Shown piece by piece: positions 56,703-64,000 of a stretch of 64,000 nt of DNA. Source of the DNA: Haloechinothrix aidingensis (GTDB lineage Bacteria; Actinomycetota; Actinomycetes; Mycobacteriales; Pseudonocardiaceae). The notes below the pieces were generated by a model. It ran no database searches and had not been told where the DNA came from. It saw only the letters and a program-made list of their open reading frames with translations. Each line of letters starts with the position of its first letter. The first letter of the stretch is position 1. The stretch spans positions 362,531 through 426,530 of the forward strand of contig NZ_JACCKD010000002.1 of the NCBI RefSeq assembly GCF_013450155.1. The letters run 5' to 3'. A program made the position numbers and the translations under genes.

Positions 56703-57146
56703 ATGGCACACCGCCCGCGCCAGTGCTCGATCGCCGATGCCCTGAGCATCGTGGGCGAACGATGGAGCCTGCTGACGCTGCGCGAGGTCTTCCTCGGGGT
56801 TCGGCGGTTCGACCGGATCGCGCGCAACACCGGCGCCAGCAGGGACATCCTCGCCGCGCGGCTGAGCAAGCTCGTCGAATCGGGCCTGCTGGAGAAGAAG
56901 CAGTACGAGACGCACCCGCCGCGCTACGAGTACGTCCCGACGGAAACAGGTCAAGCGCTGCACGCGGTGCTGCTGTCGCTGATGGACTGGGGCGACCGCT
57001 ACATCACTCGCACGGACCCGCCCACGGTCTGGGCGCATGACTGCGGAGCGACCCTGCGGCCGGTGATGGTCTGCGAGCACTGCCGTGAACCGTTGCGCCC
57101 GGCGGAGCTCACCGTGGTCCGCGTCGACCAGCCCAACCCGGAATGA
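56703..57146 (+). CDS. HxlR-family transcriptional regulator
   Basis: 147 aa winged-helix regulator. Family core RQCSIADALSIVGERWSLLT (with the conserved Cys8 that senses thiol-reactive compounds), LREVFLGVRRFDRIARN, RDILAARLSKLVESGLL, THPPRYEYVPTETGQALHAV. The C-terminal extension HDCGATLRPVMVCEHCREPL adds three cysteines and a histidine as in a small zinc ribbon, which is longer than basic HxlR. Probably binds the repeat at 55840-55862 to control its own operon in response to an electrophile or aldehyde. Confidence 0.87.
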   Translation: MAHRPRQCSIADALSIVGERWSLLTLREVFLGVRRFDRIARNTGASRDILAARLSKLVESGLLEKKQYETHPPRYEYVPTETGQALHAVLLSLMDWGDRYITRTDPPTVWAHDCGATLRPVMVCEHCREPLRPAELTVVRVDQPNPE

Positions 57147-57171
57147 GTCGCCCTGCGCACCACCCGGAGCC

Positions 57172-57945
57172 TCACTCCGGCCACTCCGGCCTGCGCTTGG
57201 CCAGGAACGCCGCCATGCCTTCCTTCGCGGCGGGCGACTGGGACGCTTCGGCCATCACCTCGAGCGCGATGTCGTAGGCCTCCGCCTCGGGACGGTCCAG
57301 CTGCGCGTAGAGCGTGCGCTTGCCGAGTGCCTTGCTCGCCGGGCTACCCCGCGTGGCCCGGTCGAGCAGGTCGGCGACCGCGCCGTCCAGCTCGGCGTCC
57401 GGGACCACCCGGTTGACCAGCCCCCACTGCTCGGCTGTCGCCGCGTCCACGGTCTCTCCCGTCAGGGCCATCTCCATCAACCGCTTCCTGCCGACCGCGC
57501 GGGCGACCGGCACGGCAGGGGTATGGCAGAACCAACCGCCCTTACCGCCGGGAAGGGCGAACCCCGCCGACTGCCCGGCCACGGCCAGGTCACAGGAGGC
57601 GACCAGCTGGCATCCCGCGGCCGTGGCTAGCCCGTGCACCCGGGCGATCACGACCTGCGGCACCGACTGGATCGTGCGCATCAGCCGGGTACACAGCTCG
57701 AGCAGGCTGGCAACACCCTCGTGGTCGCGCTCGGCGACATCGGCGAAGTCGTGACCCGCCGAGAACACCGGTCCGTTCGCCGCGAGTACGACTCCGCTCG
57801 CGTCCGACTCCGCCGCCTGCTCGAAGGCGTCGAGCAGCGCGGCGAGGTGTTCCTCGGACAGCGCGTTGCGGCGGGCGGGCTTGTTCATCGTGACGGTCAG
57901 GGTCGTCCCGTCCCTGGTGAGAAGGACGCTGTCCTCGTGAGCCAT
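57172..57945 (-). CDS. ECHDC3-like enoyl-CoA hydratase/isomerase homologue without catalytic glutamates
   Basis: 257 aa crotonase fold: LTRDGTTLTVTMNKPARRN, PVFSAGHDFADVAERDHEGV (CoA pocket), VIARVHGLATAAGCQLVASC, DLAVAGQSAGFALPGGKGGW. In hydratases the two catalytic Glu sit in GGCELA and QPE contexts; here the aligned places read GCQLVA and LPGGKGG, so neither Glu is present. This is the ECHDC3-like pattern, whose activity is uncertain. ATG 57945 is chosen before the first strand. Converges with the HxlR gene. Confidence 0.82.
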   Translation of the reverse strand: MAHEDSVLLTRDGTTLTVTMNKPARRNALSEEHLAALLDAFEQAAESDASGVVLAANGPVFSAGHDFADVAERDHEGVASLLELCTRLMRTIQSVPQVVIARVHGLATAAGCQLVASCDLAVAGQSAGFALPGGKGGWFCHTPAVPVARAVGRKRLMEMALTGETVDAATAEQWGLVNRVVPDAELDGAVADLLDRATRGSPASKALGKRTLYAQLDRPEAEAYDIALEVMAEASQSPAAKEGMAAFLAKRRPEWPE

Positions 57946-58129
57946 GCCCTCACGGTACTGCCCCAACCACGGCGGCACCACGGTCGAACGTGTGACGCGA
58001 TCGCGCCACGCCGCGCGCGTCGACTCCTGCCATCGTCGGGATCCCGGCGTATGATCACAGCGGAACCGGTTCCGCCGCACGACGTCACAACCCCGTACGT
58101 AAGTGAGCGCAACGCTCGAGTGAAGGCGG

Positions 58130-58324
58130 ATGATGGAGATGGTCAACGAGGAGGATCACCGGCAGCTGGAGCAGGCCACCGAGCTGGTGCGTGGGGTCAT
58201 CGAGCGGCACAGGAGCGAGGACCTCCGAGCGATTTCCGTGCTCAACTCGGCCATCCAGGAGATCCGCGTCGGGGAGCGCTATCTCGACTCGGACACCTCG
58301 CCGACCGGTGACAGCGTCCGGTAG
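58130..58324 (+). CDS. Small helical protein of unknown function
   Basis: 64 aa, acidic and helical: EEDHRQLEQATELVRGVIER, SEDLRAISVLNSAIQEIRVG, then ERYLDSDTSPTGDSVR. GAAGGCGG stands before ATGATG (58130/58133). A CGAGCGC-type small hairpin (GAGCGCAACGCTC) lies about 25 bases upstream. It ends 9 bases before the next gene, so the two are probably co-transcribed. I do not recognise the family. Confidence 0.6.
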   Translation: MMEMVNEEDHRQLEQATELVRGVIERHRSEDLRAISVLNSAIQEIRVGERYLDSDTSPTGDSVR

Positions 58325-58333
58325 GTTCACACC

Positions 58334-59113
58334 GTGACCCGCAGCACCGAAGAACGCATCAGCAGTACCGTTACCATCCCGCGCCGCTTCACCGGACCGC
58401 CACGCTCCGCCAACGGCGGCTACGCGTGCGGCGTGACGGCGCACGCGCTGACCGAGGGGGCCGCCGAGGCCAGCCTGCGCACCCCGCCGCCGGTCGAGCG
58501 TCCGCTGCGGGCGGTGACCGACGACCAGCGGTGCGCGCTCTACGACGGTGAGCAGTTGATCTCCGAGGCACGGCACGCCAAGGTCGAGATCACCCCGCCG
58601 GAGCCGGTGACCATCGCCGAGGCCGAGGCGGCGACGCGCACCTTCGAGGTCGCCCCGTACCGCGCGTCCACGCCCTTCCCCGGGTGCGTCACCTGCGGGC
58701 CCGACCGCGCCGAAGGCGACGGCCTGCGCATCTTCCCCGGGCCGGTCGACCGGCCCGAACCGCTCGTGGCCTGGCCGTGGACTCCGGACGACTCGCTCGA
58801 CTCCGGGGACGGCGGCGTCGACGTCCCTACCGTGTGGGCCGCGCTGGACTGCCCGAGTGGCTGGGCCTGGTACTACCAGCCCGGCCCCAACCCGCCGCAC
58901 GTACTCGGCAGGATGGCCGCGCAGATAACGCGCAGGCCCGCCTGCGGGGAACGAACCGTCGTAGGCTCATGGGCACTCGGCGACGCCAACCGGAAACGCT
59001 TCTCCGCCTCGGCGATCTGGTCGGCCGACGGAACCCTGCTGGCCTGCGCGCGAGCCACCTGGATCGCGCTGACCGAGGAACAGATGGAGCAGTTCGCCGC
59101 GTCGGTGTCCTGA
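58334..59113 (+). CDS. Hot-dog-type thioesterase-like protein
   Basis: 259 aa. TGPPRSANGGYACGVTAHAL is like the PaaI/hot-dog entry helix; then VRPLRAV, PYRASTPFPGCVTCGPDRAE with a CVTC pair, VPTVWAALDCPSGWAWYYQP and FSASAIWSADGTLLACARAT at the end, which close a second hot-dog half. Relatives are labelled thioesterase-like in actinobacteria. GTG 58334 is 9 bases after the previous small gene. Function inferred from fold only. Confidence 0.7.
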   Translation: MTRSTEERISSTVTIPRRFTGPPRSANGGYACGVTAHALTEGAAEASLRTPPPVERPLRAVTDDQRCALYDGEQLISEARHAKVEITPPEPVTIAEAEAATRTFEVAPYRASTPFPGCVTCGPDRAEGDGLRIFPGPVDRPEPLVAWPWTPDDSLDSGDGGVDVPTVWAALDCPSGWAWYYQPGPNPPHVLGRMAAQITRRPACGERTVVGSWALGDANRKRFSASAIWSADGTLLACARATWIALTEEQMEQFAASVS

Positions 59114-59143
59114 GCCCGCATCGAGCGGCCGAGCCCGGCCGCG

Positions 59144-61171
59144 TCACACCGCCAGCTGCGGCTGCCCCAGCCCCTTCGCCTCGCGGACGACCGTGACCAC
59201 CTCATCCATGATCTCGGTGAGCTCGTAGTCCTTGGGGGTGAAGACCCGGGCGATCCCCCGGCTGGTCAGCTCCTCGGCGTCCGCTGGAGGGATGATCCCG
59301 CCGACGATCACCGGCACGTCGCCCGCGCCTGCGGCACGCAGCCCCTCGACCACGTCCGGAACGACGTCCAGGTGCGAACCGGACAGCACGGACAGGCCGA
59401 CCACATGCACGTCCTCCTGCACGGCCGCCGCGACGATCTGCTCCGGCGTGAGGCGGATGCCCTGATAGATCACCTCGAACCCGGCGTCCCGCGCGCGCAC
59501 GGCGACCTGCTCGGCCCCGTTGGAGTGGCCGTCCAGGCCCGGCTTGCCGACCAGCATGCGCAGCCGCTCACCCAGCTCCTCACCGGTGGCCCGCACGCGC
59601 TCGCGCACCGTGGCGAGCTCACCACCGGATCCCGGCGCGGCCGAGGACGAGACCCCGGTCGGCGCGCGGTACTCGCCGAAGACCTCGCGCAGCGCGCCCG
59701 CCCACTCGCCGGTGGTCACCCCGGCACGCGCGCATTCGAGAGTGGCCTCGAACAGGTTCTCGTCGGTGCCCGCGGCCTCCCGGAGGCGTGCCAACGCGCT
59801 GTCCACAGCCGAGGAGTCCCGCTGCGACCTCCAGGACTCCAGCGCGGCCACGGCGCTTGCCTCCACCTCCGGATCCACCGTCTCGATGGCCTCGGCCCCC
59901 TCGGCCTGCAGTGGGCTCGGCTCGGAGGTGTCGAACTTGTTCACCCCGACCAGGACCCGCTCACCCGACTCGACCTTGCGCCGGTACTCCCCGAGCGACG
60001 CCACCAGCTGGGACTTCATGTAGCCGCTCTCCACCGCGGCGACCGCCCCACCCATCTGCTGGACGTGGTCGATCTCCTTGCGCGCGTCGGCGACGATCTC
60101 GTTCACCCGCTGGGTGATCACGGTGGAGCCCTCGAAGATGTCCTCGTACTCCAGCAGGTCGGTCTCGTAGGCGAGTACCTGCTGCATGCGCAACGCCCAC
60201 TGCTGGTCCCACGGGCGCGGCAGGCCCAGCGCCTCGTTCCACGCGGGCAGCTGGATCGCGCGGGCGCGGGAGTCCTTGGACATCGCCACCGCCAGCATCT
60301 CCAGCACGATGCGCTGCACGTTGTTCTCCGGCTGAGCCTCGGTGAGGCCGAGCGAGTTCACCTGCACCCCGTACCGGAACCGGCGTGCCTTGGGGTCGGT
60401 CACGCCGTACCTCTCCCTGGTGATCTCGTCCCAGAGCTGGGTGAACGCGCGCATCTTGCACATCTCCTCGACGAACCGCACTCCGGCGTTGACGAAGAAG
60501 GACATGCGCGAGACGACCCTGGCCATCTCCGTGTCGTCCACGCGCTCCCGCACGGCGTCGAGCACCGCGATCGCCGTGCACATCGCGTAGGCGACTTCCT
60601 GCGTCGGCGTGGCCCCCGCCTCCTGCAGGTGGTAACTACAGATGTTGATCGGGTTCCACTTCGGCACGTGCTGCACCGTCCAGGTGATCACGTCCGTGGT
60701 CAGCCGCAGGCTCGGTCCTGGAGGGAAGATGTAGGTACCCCGGGACAGGTACTCCTTGATGACGTCGTTCTGCGTGGTCCCCGTCAGCTGGGCGAGCACC
60801 TCATCGGTGTCGCGCCCCTGCTCGCGGGCCTGCTCCTCGGCGACGGTGACATACAGGGCCAGCAACCACATGGCGGGCGCGTTGATCGTCATCGACGTGT
60901 TCGCCTCGGCGAGCGGGATCCCGTCGAACAGCTGCCGCATGTCGCCGATGTGACTGACCGGCACACCGACCTTCCCCACCTCGCCGCGCGAGAGCGGGTG
61001 ATCGGCGTCGTACCCGGTCTGGGTCGGCAGGTCGAACGCCACGGACAGGCCGGTCTGCCCCTTGGCGAGGTTCCGCCGGTACAGCGCGTTGGACGCCTCC
61101 GCCGAGGAATGGCCCGCGTAGGTCCGCATCACCCACGGGCGGTCGCGCTGATCGTCTGTCGGGTACGGCAT
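59144..61171 (-). CDS. meaA: Ethylmalonyl-CoA mutase (MeaA/Ecm)
   Basis: 675 aa adenosylcobalamin enzyme of the methylmalonyl-CoA mutase superfamily. The N-terminal RTYAGHSSAEASNALYRRNL and GQTGLSVAFDLPTQTGYDAD are the form found in MeaA/ethylmalonyl-CoA mutases and not in MutB. The cobalamin-binding site is RMLVGKPGLDGHSNGAEQVA (DXHXXG), with GLSVLSGSHLDVVPDVVEGL and VIVGGIIPPADAEELTSRG after it. Single-chain with both domains. Step of the ethylmalonyl-CoA pathway for C2 assimilation and of precursor supply for polyketides. cobO, the maker of its cofactor, is 1.6 kb away. Confidence 0.88.
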   Translation of the reverse strand: MPYPTDDQRDRPWVMRTYAGHSSAEASNALYRRNLAKGQTGLSVAFDLPTQTGYDADHPLSRGEVGKVGVPVSHIGDMRQLFDGIPLAEANTSMTINAPAMWLLALYVTVAEEQAREQGRDTDEVLAQLTGTTQNDVIKEYLSRGTYIFPPGPSLRLTTDVITWTVQHVPKWNPINICSYHLQEAGATPTQEVAYAMCTAIAVLDAVRERVDDTEMARVVSRMSFFVNAGVRFVEEMCKMRAFTQLWDEITRERYGVTDPKARRFRYGVQVNSLGLTEAQPENNVQRIVLEMLAVAMSKDSRARAIQLPAWNEALGLPRPWDQQWALRMQQVLAYETDLLEYEDIFEGSTVITQRVNEIVADARKEIDHVQQMGGAVAAVESGYMKSQLVASLGEYRRKVESGERVLVGVNKFDTSEPSPLQAEGAEAIETVDPEVEASAVAALESWRSQRDSSAVDSALARLREAAGTDENLFEATLECARAGVTTGEWAGALREVFGEYRAPTGVSSSAAPGSGGELATVRERVRATGEELGERLRMLVGKPGLDGHSNGAEQVAVRARDAGFEVIYQGIRLTPEQIVAAAVQEDVHVVGLSVLSGSHLDVVPDVVEGLRAAGAGDVPVIVGGIIPPADAEELTSRGIARVFTPKDYELTEIMDEVVTVVREAKGLGQPQLAV

Positions 61172-61264
61172 TCGCTGACCTTCCCTACGTTCTACCCACC
61201 GTGCCGAGTGCTCGCCTCGAGGATACTGGCCGGTAATCGCGATGTCCCCAGCGCTGTGACCAAC

Positions 61265-62527
61265 TCACCCTTCCACGACGCGCTCGATGTGTGCGCCGAG
61301 CCGGTTGAGGTTCTCCACGAAGTAGGGATAGCCGCGGTCGATATGGAACACGTCCCAGATCTGGGTGACCCCCTCCGCACAGAGGCCCGCCAGCACCAGG
61401 CCCGCCCCCGCGCGGATGTCCGAGGCCCACACCGGGGCGCTGGAGAGCTTCTCCACACCGCGCACAACGGCATGGTGGCCGTCGGTACGCGCGTCCGCAC
61501 CCAGCCGGACCATCTCGTCGATGAACCGGAAGCGCGACTCGTAGACGTTCTCGGTGATCATCGATGTGCCGTCGGCGACGGCGGCCAGCACCACCGCGAA
61601 CGGTTGCAGGTCGGTCGCGAACCCCGGGTACGGCAGTGTCACGAAGTCGATCGCCTTCGGCTGGTCGTGCTGCACCACCCGGAAGCCCTCCTCGCCGAGC
61701 ACCGTGACCTCGGCACCCGCGTGCCGCAGCTTCTCCAGCACGAGGTCGAGGTGATGCGCGTTGACGCCGCGCACCGTGATGTCACCACGGGTCGCCGCCG
61801 CCGCGAACGCCCAGCTGGCCCCCACGATGCGATCACCGATCACGCGGTGCGTCGTCGGTCGCAACGCGTCCACCCCGTGCACCGTCAGCGTGGACGTTCC
61901 CGCGCCCTCGATCTGCGCACCCATCTCCTGCAGCATCAGGCAGATGTCGATGATCTCGGGTTCTCTGGCCGCGTTGTCGATAACCGTGGTGCCCGTGGCG
62001 AGTACAGCCGCCATGAGGATGTTCTCGGTCGCTCCCACGCTGGGGAAGTCCAGCCAGATCTGCGCGCCGTGCAGCCCCTCCGCCTCGGCCACCACGCAAC
62101 CGTGATCGATGTGGCTGTTCGCGCCGAGCTTGCGCAGCCCGTTCTGGTGCATGTCCAGCGGGCGGGATCCGATCGCGTCACCGCCGGGCAGCGCGACGAC
62201 CGCCCGTTTGAGCCTGCCCACGAGCGGGCCGAGCACGCACACCGAGGCACGGAGCTTGCCCATCGCCGTCGTGCTCGCCCGGTGAGCCGGTTCCGCCGGC
62301 GTGTCGATCGTGACCGTGTCGGCATCGATCTCGACCTCGCAGCCCACGCTGCGCAGCACGTCCGCCATCAGCGGGACGTCGAGGATCTCGGGGCAGTTGG
62401 TGATGGTGGTCGTGCCCTCGGCGAGCAACGCCGCGGCCATCAACTTGAGTACGCTGTTCTTGGCCCCGACGACCTGCACCTCACCCACGAGTCGAGTGCC
62501 GCCATGGACGTCGAAGTGCTCGCTCAC
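61265..62527 (-). CDS. murA: UDP-GlcNAc enolpyruvyl transferase with Asp in place of the catalytic-loop Cys
   Basis: 420 aa. First committed enzyme of peptidoglycan synthesis. EPSP-synthase-like fold with [80 protein letters not shown] and [20 protein letters not shown]. In the loop that in E. coli carries Cys115 (LPGGCAIG), this protein reads [20 protein letters not shown]: Asp replaces Cys. This is the mycobacterial form and gives natural fosfomycin resistance. ATG/GTG 62527. Next to meaA and cobO. Confidence 0.96.
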   Translation of the reverse strand: MSEHFDVHGGTRLVGEVQVVGAKNSVLKLMAAALLAEGTTTITNCPEILDVPLMADVLRSVGCEVEIDADTVTIDTPAEPAHRASTTAMGKLRASVCVLGPLVGRLKRAVVALPGGDAIGSRPLDMHQNGLRKLGANSHIDHGCVVAEAEGLHGAQIWLDFPSVGATENILMAAVLATGTTVIDNAAREPEIIDICLMLQEMGAQIEGAGTSTLTVHGVDALRPTTHRVIGDRIVGASWAFAAAATRGDITVRGVNAHHLDLVLEKLRHAGAEVTVLGEEGFRVVQHDQPKAIDFVTLPYPGFATDLQPFAVVLAAVADGTSMITENVYESRFRFIDEMVRLGADARTDGHHAVVRGVEKLSSAPVWASDIRAGAGLVLAGLCAEGVTQIWDVFHIDRGYPYFVENLNRLGAHIERVVEG

Positions 62528-62742
62528 CCAATCCTCCTCAGCAACGTATTCAGTTCTCGGTCACCGCTGCCCCGAGGGAAGGCCTACACAGTACAGCAGA
62601 CAGGCGCCGCCGGACGGCCCTGTCGCCACGGCGGGTGTCGAGTCGGCAACTCCGGCGTAGCGGTCATGGTAGGCGAGCCCGCGCGCCGCTGAAGGGTTCG
62701 GGTACTCCCCGGTCCCCGGTAGCCGCAGCGTAGAGTGCCGGT

Positions 62743-63315
62743 ATGTCCGTTCGCATCAACCGCGTCTACACCCGGGTCGGCGACAACGGCACGACCGCGC
62801 TCGGGGACAGCTCACGGATCCCGAAAACCGCGCCGCGCATCGGCGCCTACGCCGATGTCGACGAGACGAACTCCGCGATCGGTACCGCGCTGGCTCTCGG
62901 CGGGCTCGACCAGGAAATCGCGGAGCTGCTCGGCTCGGTGCAGAACGACCTCTTCGACGTCGGAGCGGACCTGTGCACCCCGGTGGTGGACGACCTGGAG
63001 TTCCCCCCGCTGCGCGTGACCGAGTCCTACATCGAGCGCCTCGAGGGCTGGTGCGACCGGTACAACGAGCAGCTGCCCAAGCTCACGTCGTTCATCCTGC
63101 CAGGCGGAACACCCGGCGCTGCCCTGCTGCACCAGGCACGCACGATCGCCAGGCGTGCCGAGCGCAGCGCCTGGATGCTCGCCGAGTCCGATCCCGAGCG
63201 CACCAACGAGCTCGCCGTGCGCTACCTCAACCGGCTGTCCGACCTGCTGTTCATTCTCGCCAGGCTCGCCAACCCGGACGGCGACGTGCTGTGGCGGCCC
63301 GGTGCGCAGAGCTGA
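62743..63315 (+). CDS. PduO-type cob(I)alamin adenosyltransferase
   Basis: 190 aa. Makes adenosylcobalamin from ATP and cob(I)alamin. Landmarks: INRVYTRVGDNGTTALGDSS (ATP loop), AYADVDETNSAIGTALALG, NDLFDVGADLCTPV, SFILPGGTPGAALLHQARTI (the FILPGG motif), ARRAERSAWMLAES and YLNRLSDLLFILARLAN. PduO type and not CobA/CobO of the P-loop type despite the common label. Start ATG 62743. Followed by hairpin A4. Adjacent to the B12-dependent mutase. Confidence 0.93.
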   Translation: MSVRINRVYTRVGDNGTTALGDSSRIPKTAPRIGAYADVDETNSAIGTALALGGLDQEIAELLGSVQNDLFDVGADLCTPVVDDLEFPPLRVTESYIERLEGWCDRYNEQLPKLTSFILPGGTPGAALLHQARTIARRAERSAWMLAESDPERTNELAVRYLNRLSDLLFILARLANPDGDVLWRPGAQS

Positions 63316-63328
63316 CGCGCAGGGCTGA

Positions 63329-63390
63329 GCCGGGACGCGCCGGGGGACTCCTCGGGTGCGGCATGCGTACCGAAGGAGTCCCTCGGCTCG
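63329..63390. repeat. Hairpin repeat family A, copy 4 (degenerate)
   Basis: The left side holds GAGCCGGGACGCGCC and GGGGGACTCCTCGG (with an insertion), the centre TGCGGCATGCGTA, and the right arm ACCGAAGGAGTCCCTCGGCTCG. Related to the other three family A copies in sequence and centre. It lies between the converging stops of the adenosyltransferase and DUF2550 genes, the position expected for a terminator. Confidence 0.7.
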
Positions 63391-63397
63391 CCACGCC

Positions 63398-63832
63398 CTA
63401 GCTGGCGCGCGGCATCTGACGGCCCGGCGGGGCCGACTCGAGCCAGGAAAGGAACCCCGTCAGCGGGCCGGGGCCCATCGCGATCTCGATGAACGACCTG
63501 GTCCGTGACTCACAGCTGAGCACGGTGGCTTCCGGGGGAAGCGCGTAGACCTCGGTTCCGCTCGGCTCGCGCCGGGCCGAGATCGCCAGATTGTTGCGGG
63601 AGAGAACCCGGTCGGGTCCGCTGCGCACACTCATCACGCGGAACCACAGGAACTCTTCACCGTGGTACCGGCCGATGCCCAGGTGCCAGCCGCCTTCACC
63701 AGCGCGGCGCCGCCAGCGCAGCGCGACGTTGACGCCACCTGCCTGCAAGATCCTGCGCCAGCGCACGACCATCCAGCACAGGGCAAGCACCGCCACACTC
63801 AGGAGCCCGATGATGAGAAGCGTGATGGCCAC
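63398..63832 (-). CDS. DUF2550 membrane protein
   Basis: 144 aa. One N-terminal transmembrane helix (LLIIGLLSVAVLALCWMVV) then a cytoplasmic domain: LRWRRRAGEGGWHLGIGRYHG, EEFLWFRVMSVRSGPDRVLSR, EVYALPPEATVLSCESRTRS. Rv1312-type; sits directly after atpC in actinobacteria, and here starts 24 bases after the atpC stop, so it is in the ATP synthase operon. Function unknown. Confidence 0.87.
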   Translation of the reverse strand: MAITLLIIGLLSVAVLALCWMVVRWRRILQAGGVNVALRWRRRAGEGGWHLGIGRYHGEEFLWFRVMSVRSGPDRVLSRNNLAISARREPSGTEVYALPPEATVLSCESRTRSFIEIAMGPGPLTGFLSWLESAPPGRQMPRAS

Positions 63833-63856
63833 AGCAGGCTCCCGATCGCGGCGCGC

Positions 63857-64000
63857 TCAGTCTGTCTGCCCCGCGACGCGCAATCGTGCGCTCGCTCTGG
63901 CGCGCTCGTCCTCGTCCTCGTCCTCGAGTGCCCGCCGTGCGGCCTCCACGTCGATCTCCCCGGCCAGTTCGGCCGACTCCGCGAGCACGCTCACGGTGTC
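63857..64000 (-). CDS. atpC: F1 ATP synthase epsilon subunit, 3' part only
   Basis: The last 47 codons of a gene that continues past the window. The frame reads [18 protein letters not shown] then [18 protein letters not shown] and ends RLRVAGQTD, the typical C-terminal helix pair of AtpC ([14 protein letters not shown]). Order atpC-DUF2550-cobO-murA matches Rv1311-Rv1315. The DEDEDE run is a repeat of GACGAG codons. Confidence 0.85.
   Translation of the reverse strand, partial: DTVSVLAESAELAGEIDVEAARRALEDEDEDERARASARLRVAGQTD

Noticed and set aside
59372-62692. A 1106-codon open frame on the plus strand across meaA and murA
   Set aside because: It is the antisense of two clear genes. High GC keeps stops rare in such frames; the translation is Arg/His/Leu-rich and has no domain.

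Overview
The window is 64 kb of high-GC DNA from an actinomycete, most likely a Pseudonocardiaceae-type organism or close relative. The evidence is a mycothiol-ligase-like enzyme, NucS mismatch repair, a DUF222/HNH (13E12-type) gene, DUF3558 and DUF2550 proteins, T7SS-type EspC/WXG proteins and the CysM-CysO-Mec cysteine pathway. The gene order also matches Mycobacterium tuberculosis in several blocks: Rv1330c-Rv1341 (pncB, clpS, DUF2017, Rv1333-like, mec, cysO, cysM, rhomboid, murI, MBL, rph, rdgB), Rv1311-Rv1315 (atpC, DUF2550, cobO, murA) and ctaD-serB2. I see no rRNA, tRNA, transposase, integrase or CRISPR array.

Layout. 1-5 kb: the 3' part of menC, a frameshifted secreted-protein pseudogene, an MshC-like ligase, an SPW membrane protein, a cyclic-nucleotide-binding-domain protein and purU. 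5-13 kb: two paralogous 62-65 aa zinc-type proteins flank glgC, otsA and trpS; then copA-csoR with two candidate CsoR operators. 13-20 kb: secreted and envelope genes, namely a deacetylase lipoprotein divergent from a glycoside-hydrolase-like lipoprotein, a tightly packed EspC-like / WXG-hydrolase / lipoprotein cassette, small membrane and lipoproteins, and a peroxiredoxin. 20-30 kb: the block conserved with mycobacteria (rdgB-rph, MBL, murI, rhomboid, cysM-cysO-mec, NylC-like hydrolase, DUF2017-clpS, pncB-pncA). 30-40 kb: an accessory stretch between pncA and dinG with a ceramidase, a stand-alone LigD polymerase domain, DUF3140, STAS, CsbD, a Rho-N-like protein, GAF-ANTAR and a ClpC-like unfoldase. 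40-47 kb: dinG, serB-ctaD and a hydrolase. 47-54 kb: a phosphatase, a fused double 3-hydroxyacyl-CoA dehydrogenase, a small operon ending in a J-domain protein, a DUF3558 lipoprotein and the HNH gene. 54-64 kb: nucS, a Nudix hydrolase, a thioesterase-HxlR pair, an ECHDC3-like protein, ethylmalonyl-CoA mutase, murA, cobO, DUF2550 and the end of atpC.

How the genes fit together. CysM, CysO and Mec make cysteine on a carrier protein; CysM of this family uses O-phosphoserine, which SerB also consumes. PncB and PncA form NAD salvage. CobO supplies adenosylcobalamin that the nearby mutase needs. MurI and MurA feed peptidoglycan. GlgC and OtsA act on glucose storage and trehalose. The 30-40 kb stretch looks like a stress and repair collection, with one good sigma-B/F-type promoter in front of csbD.

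The least explained items are: (1) a three-gene operon at 50.8-51.7 kb (44 aa peptide, 128 aa helical protein, J-domain protein) behind a near-consensus promoter in a locally AT-rich patch; (2) the EspC/WXG-hydrolase/lipoprotein cassette at 15.9-18.4 kb; (3) the paired small zinc-type proteins; (4) two families of long intergenic hairpins, with four and two copies; and (5) a perfect 9-bp inverted repeat upstream of the thioesterase-HxlR pair.
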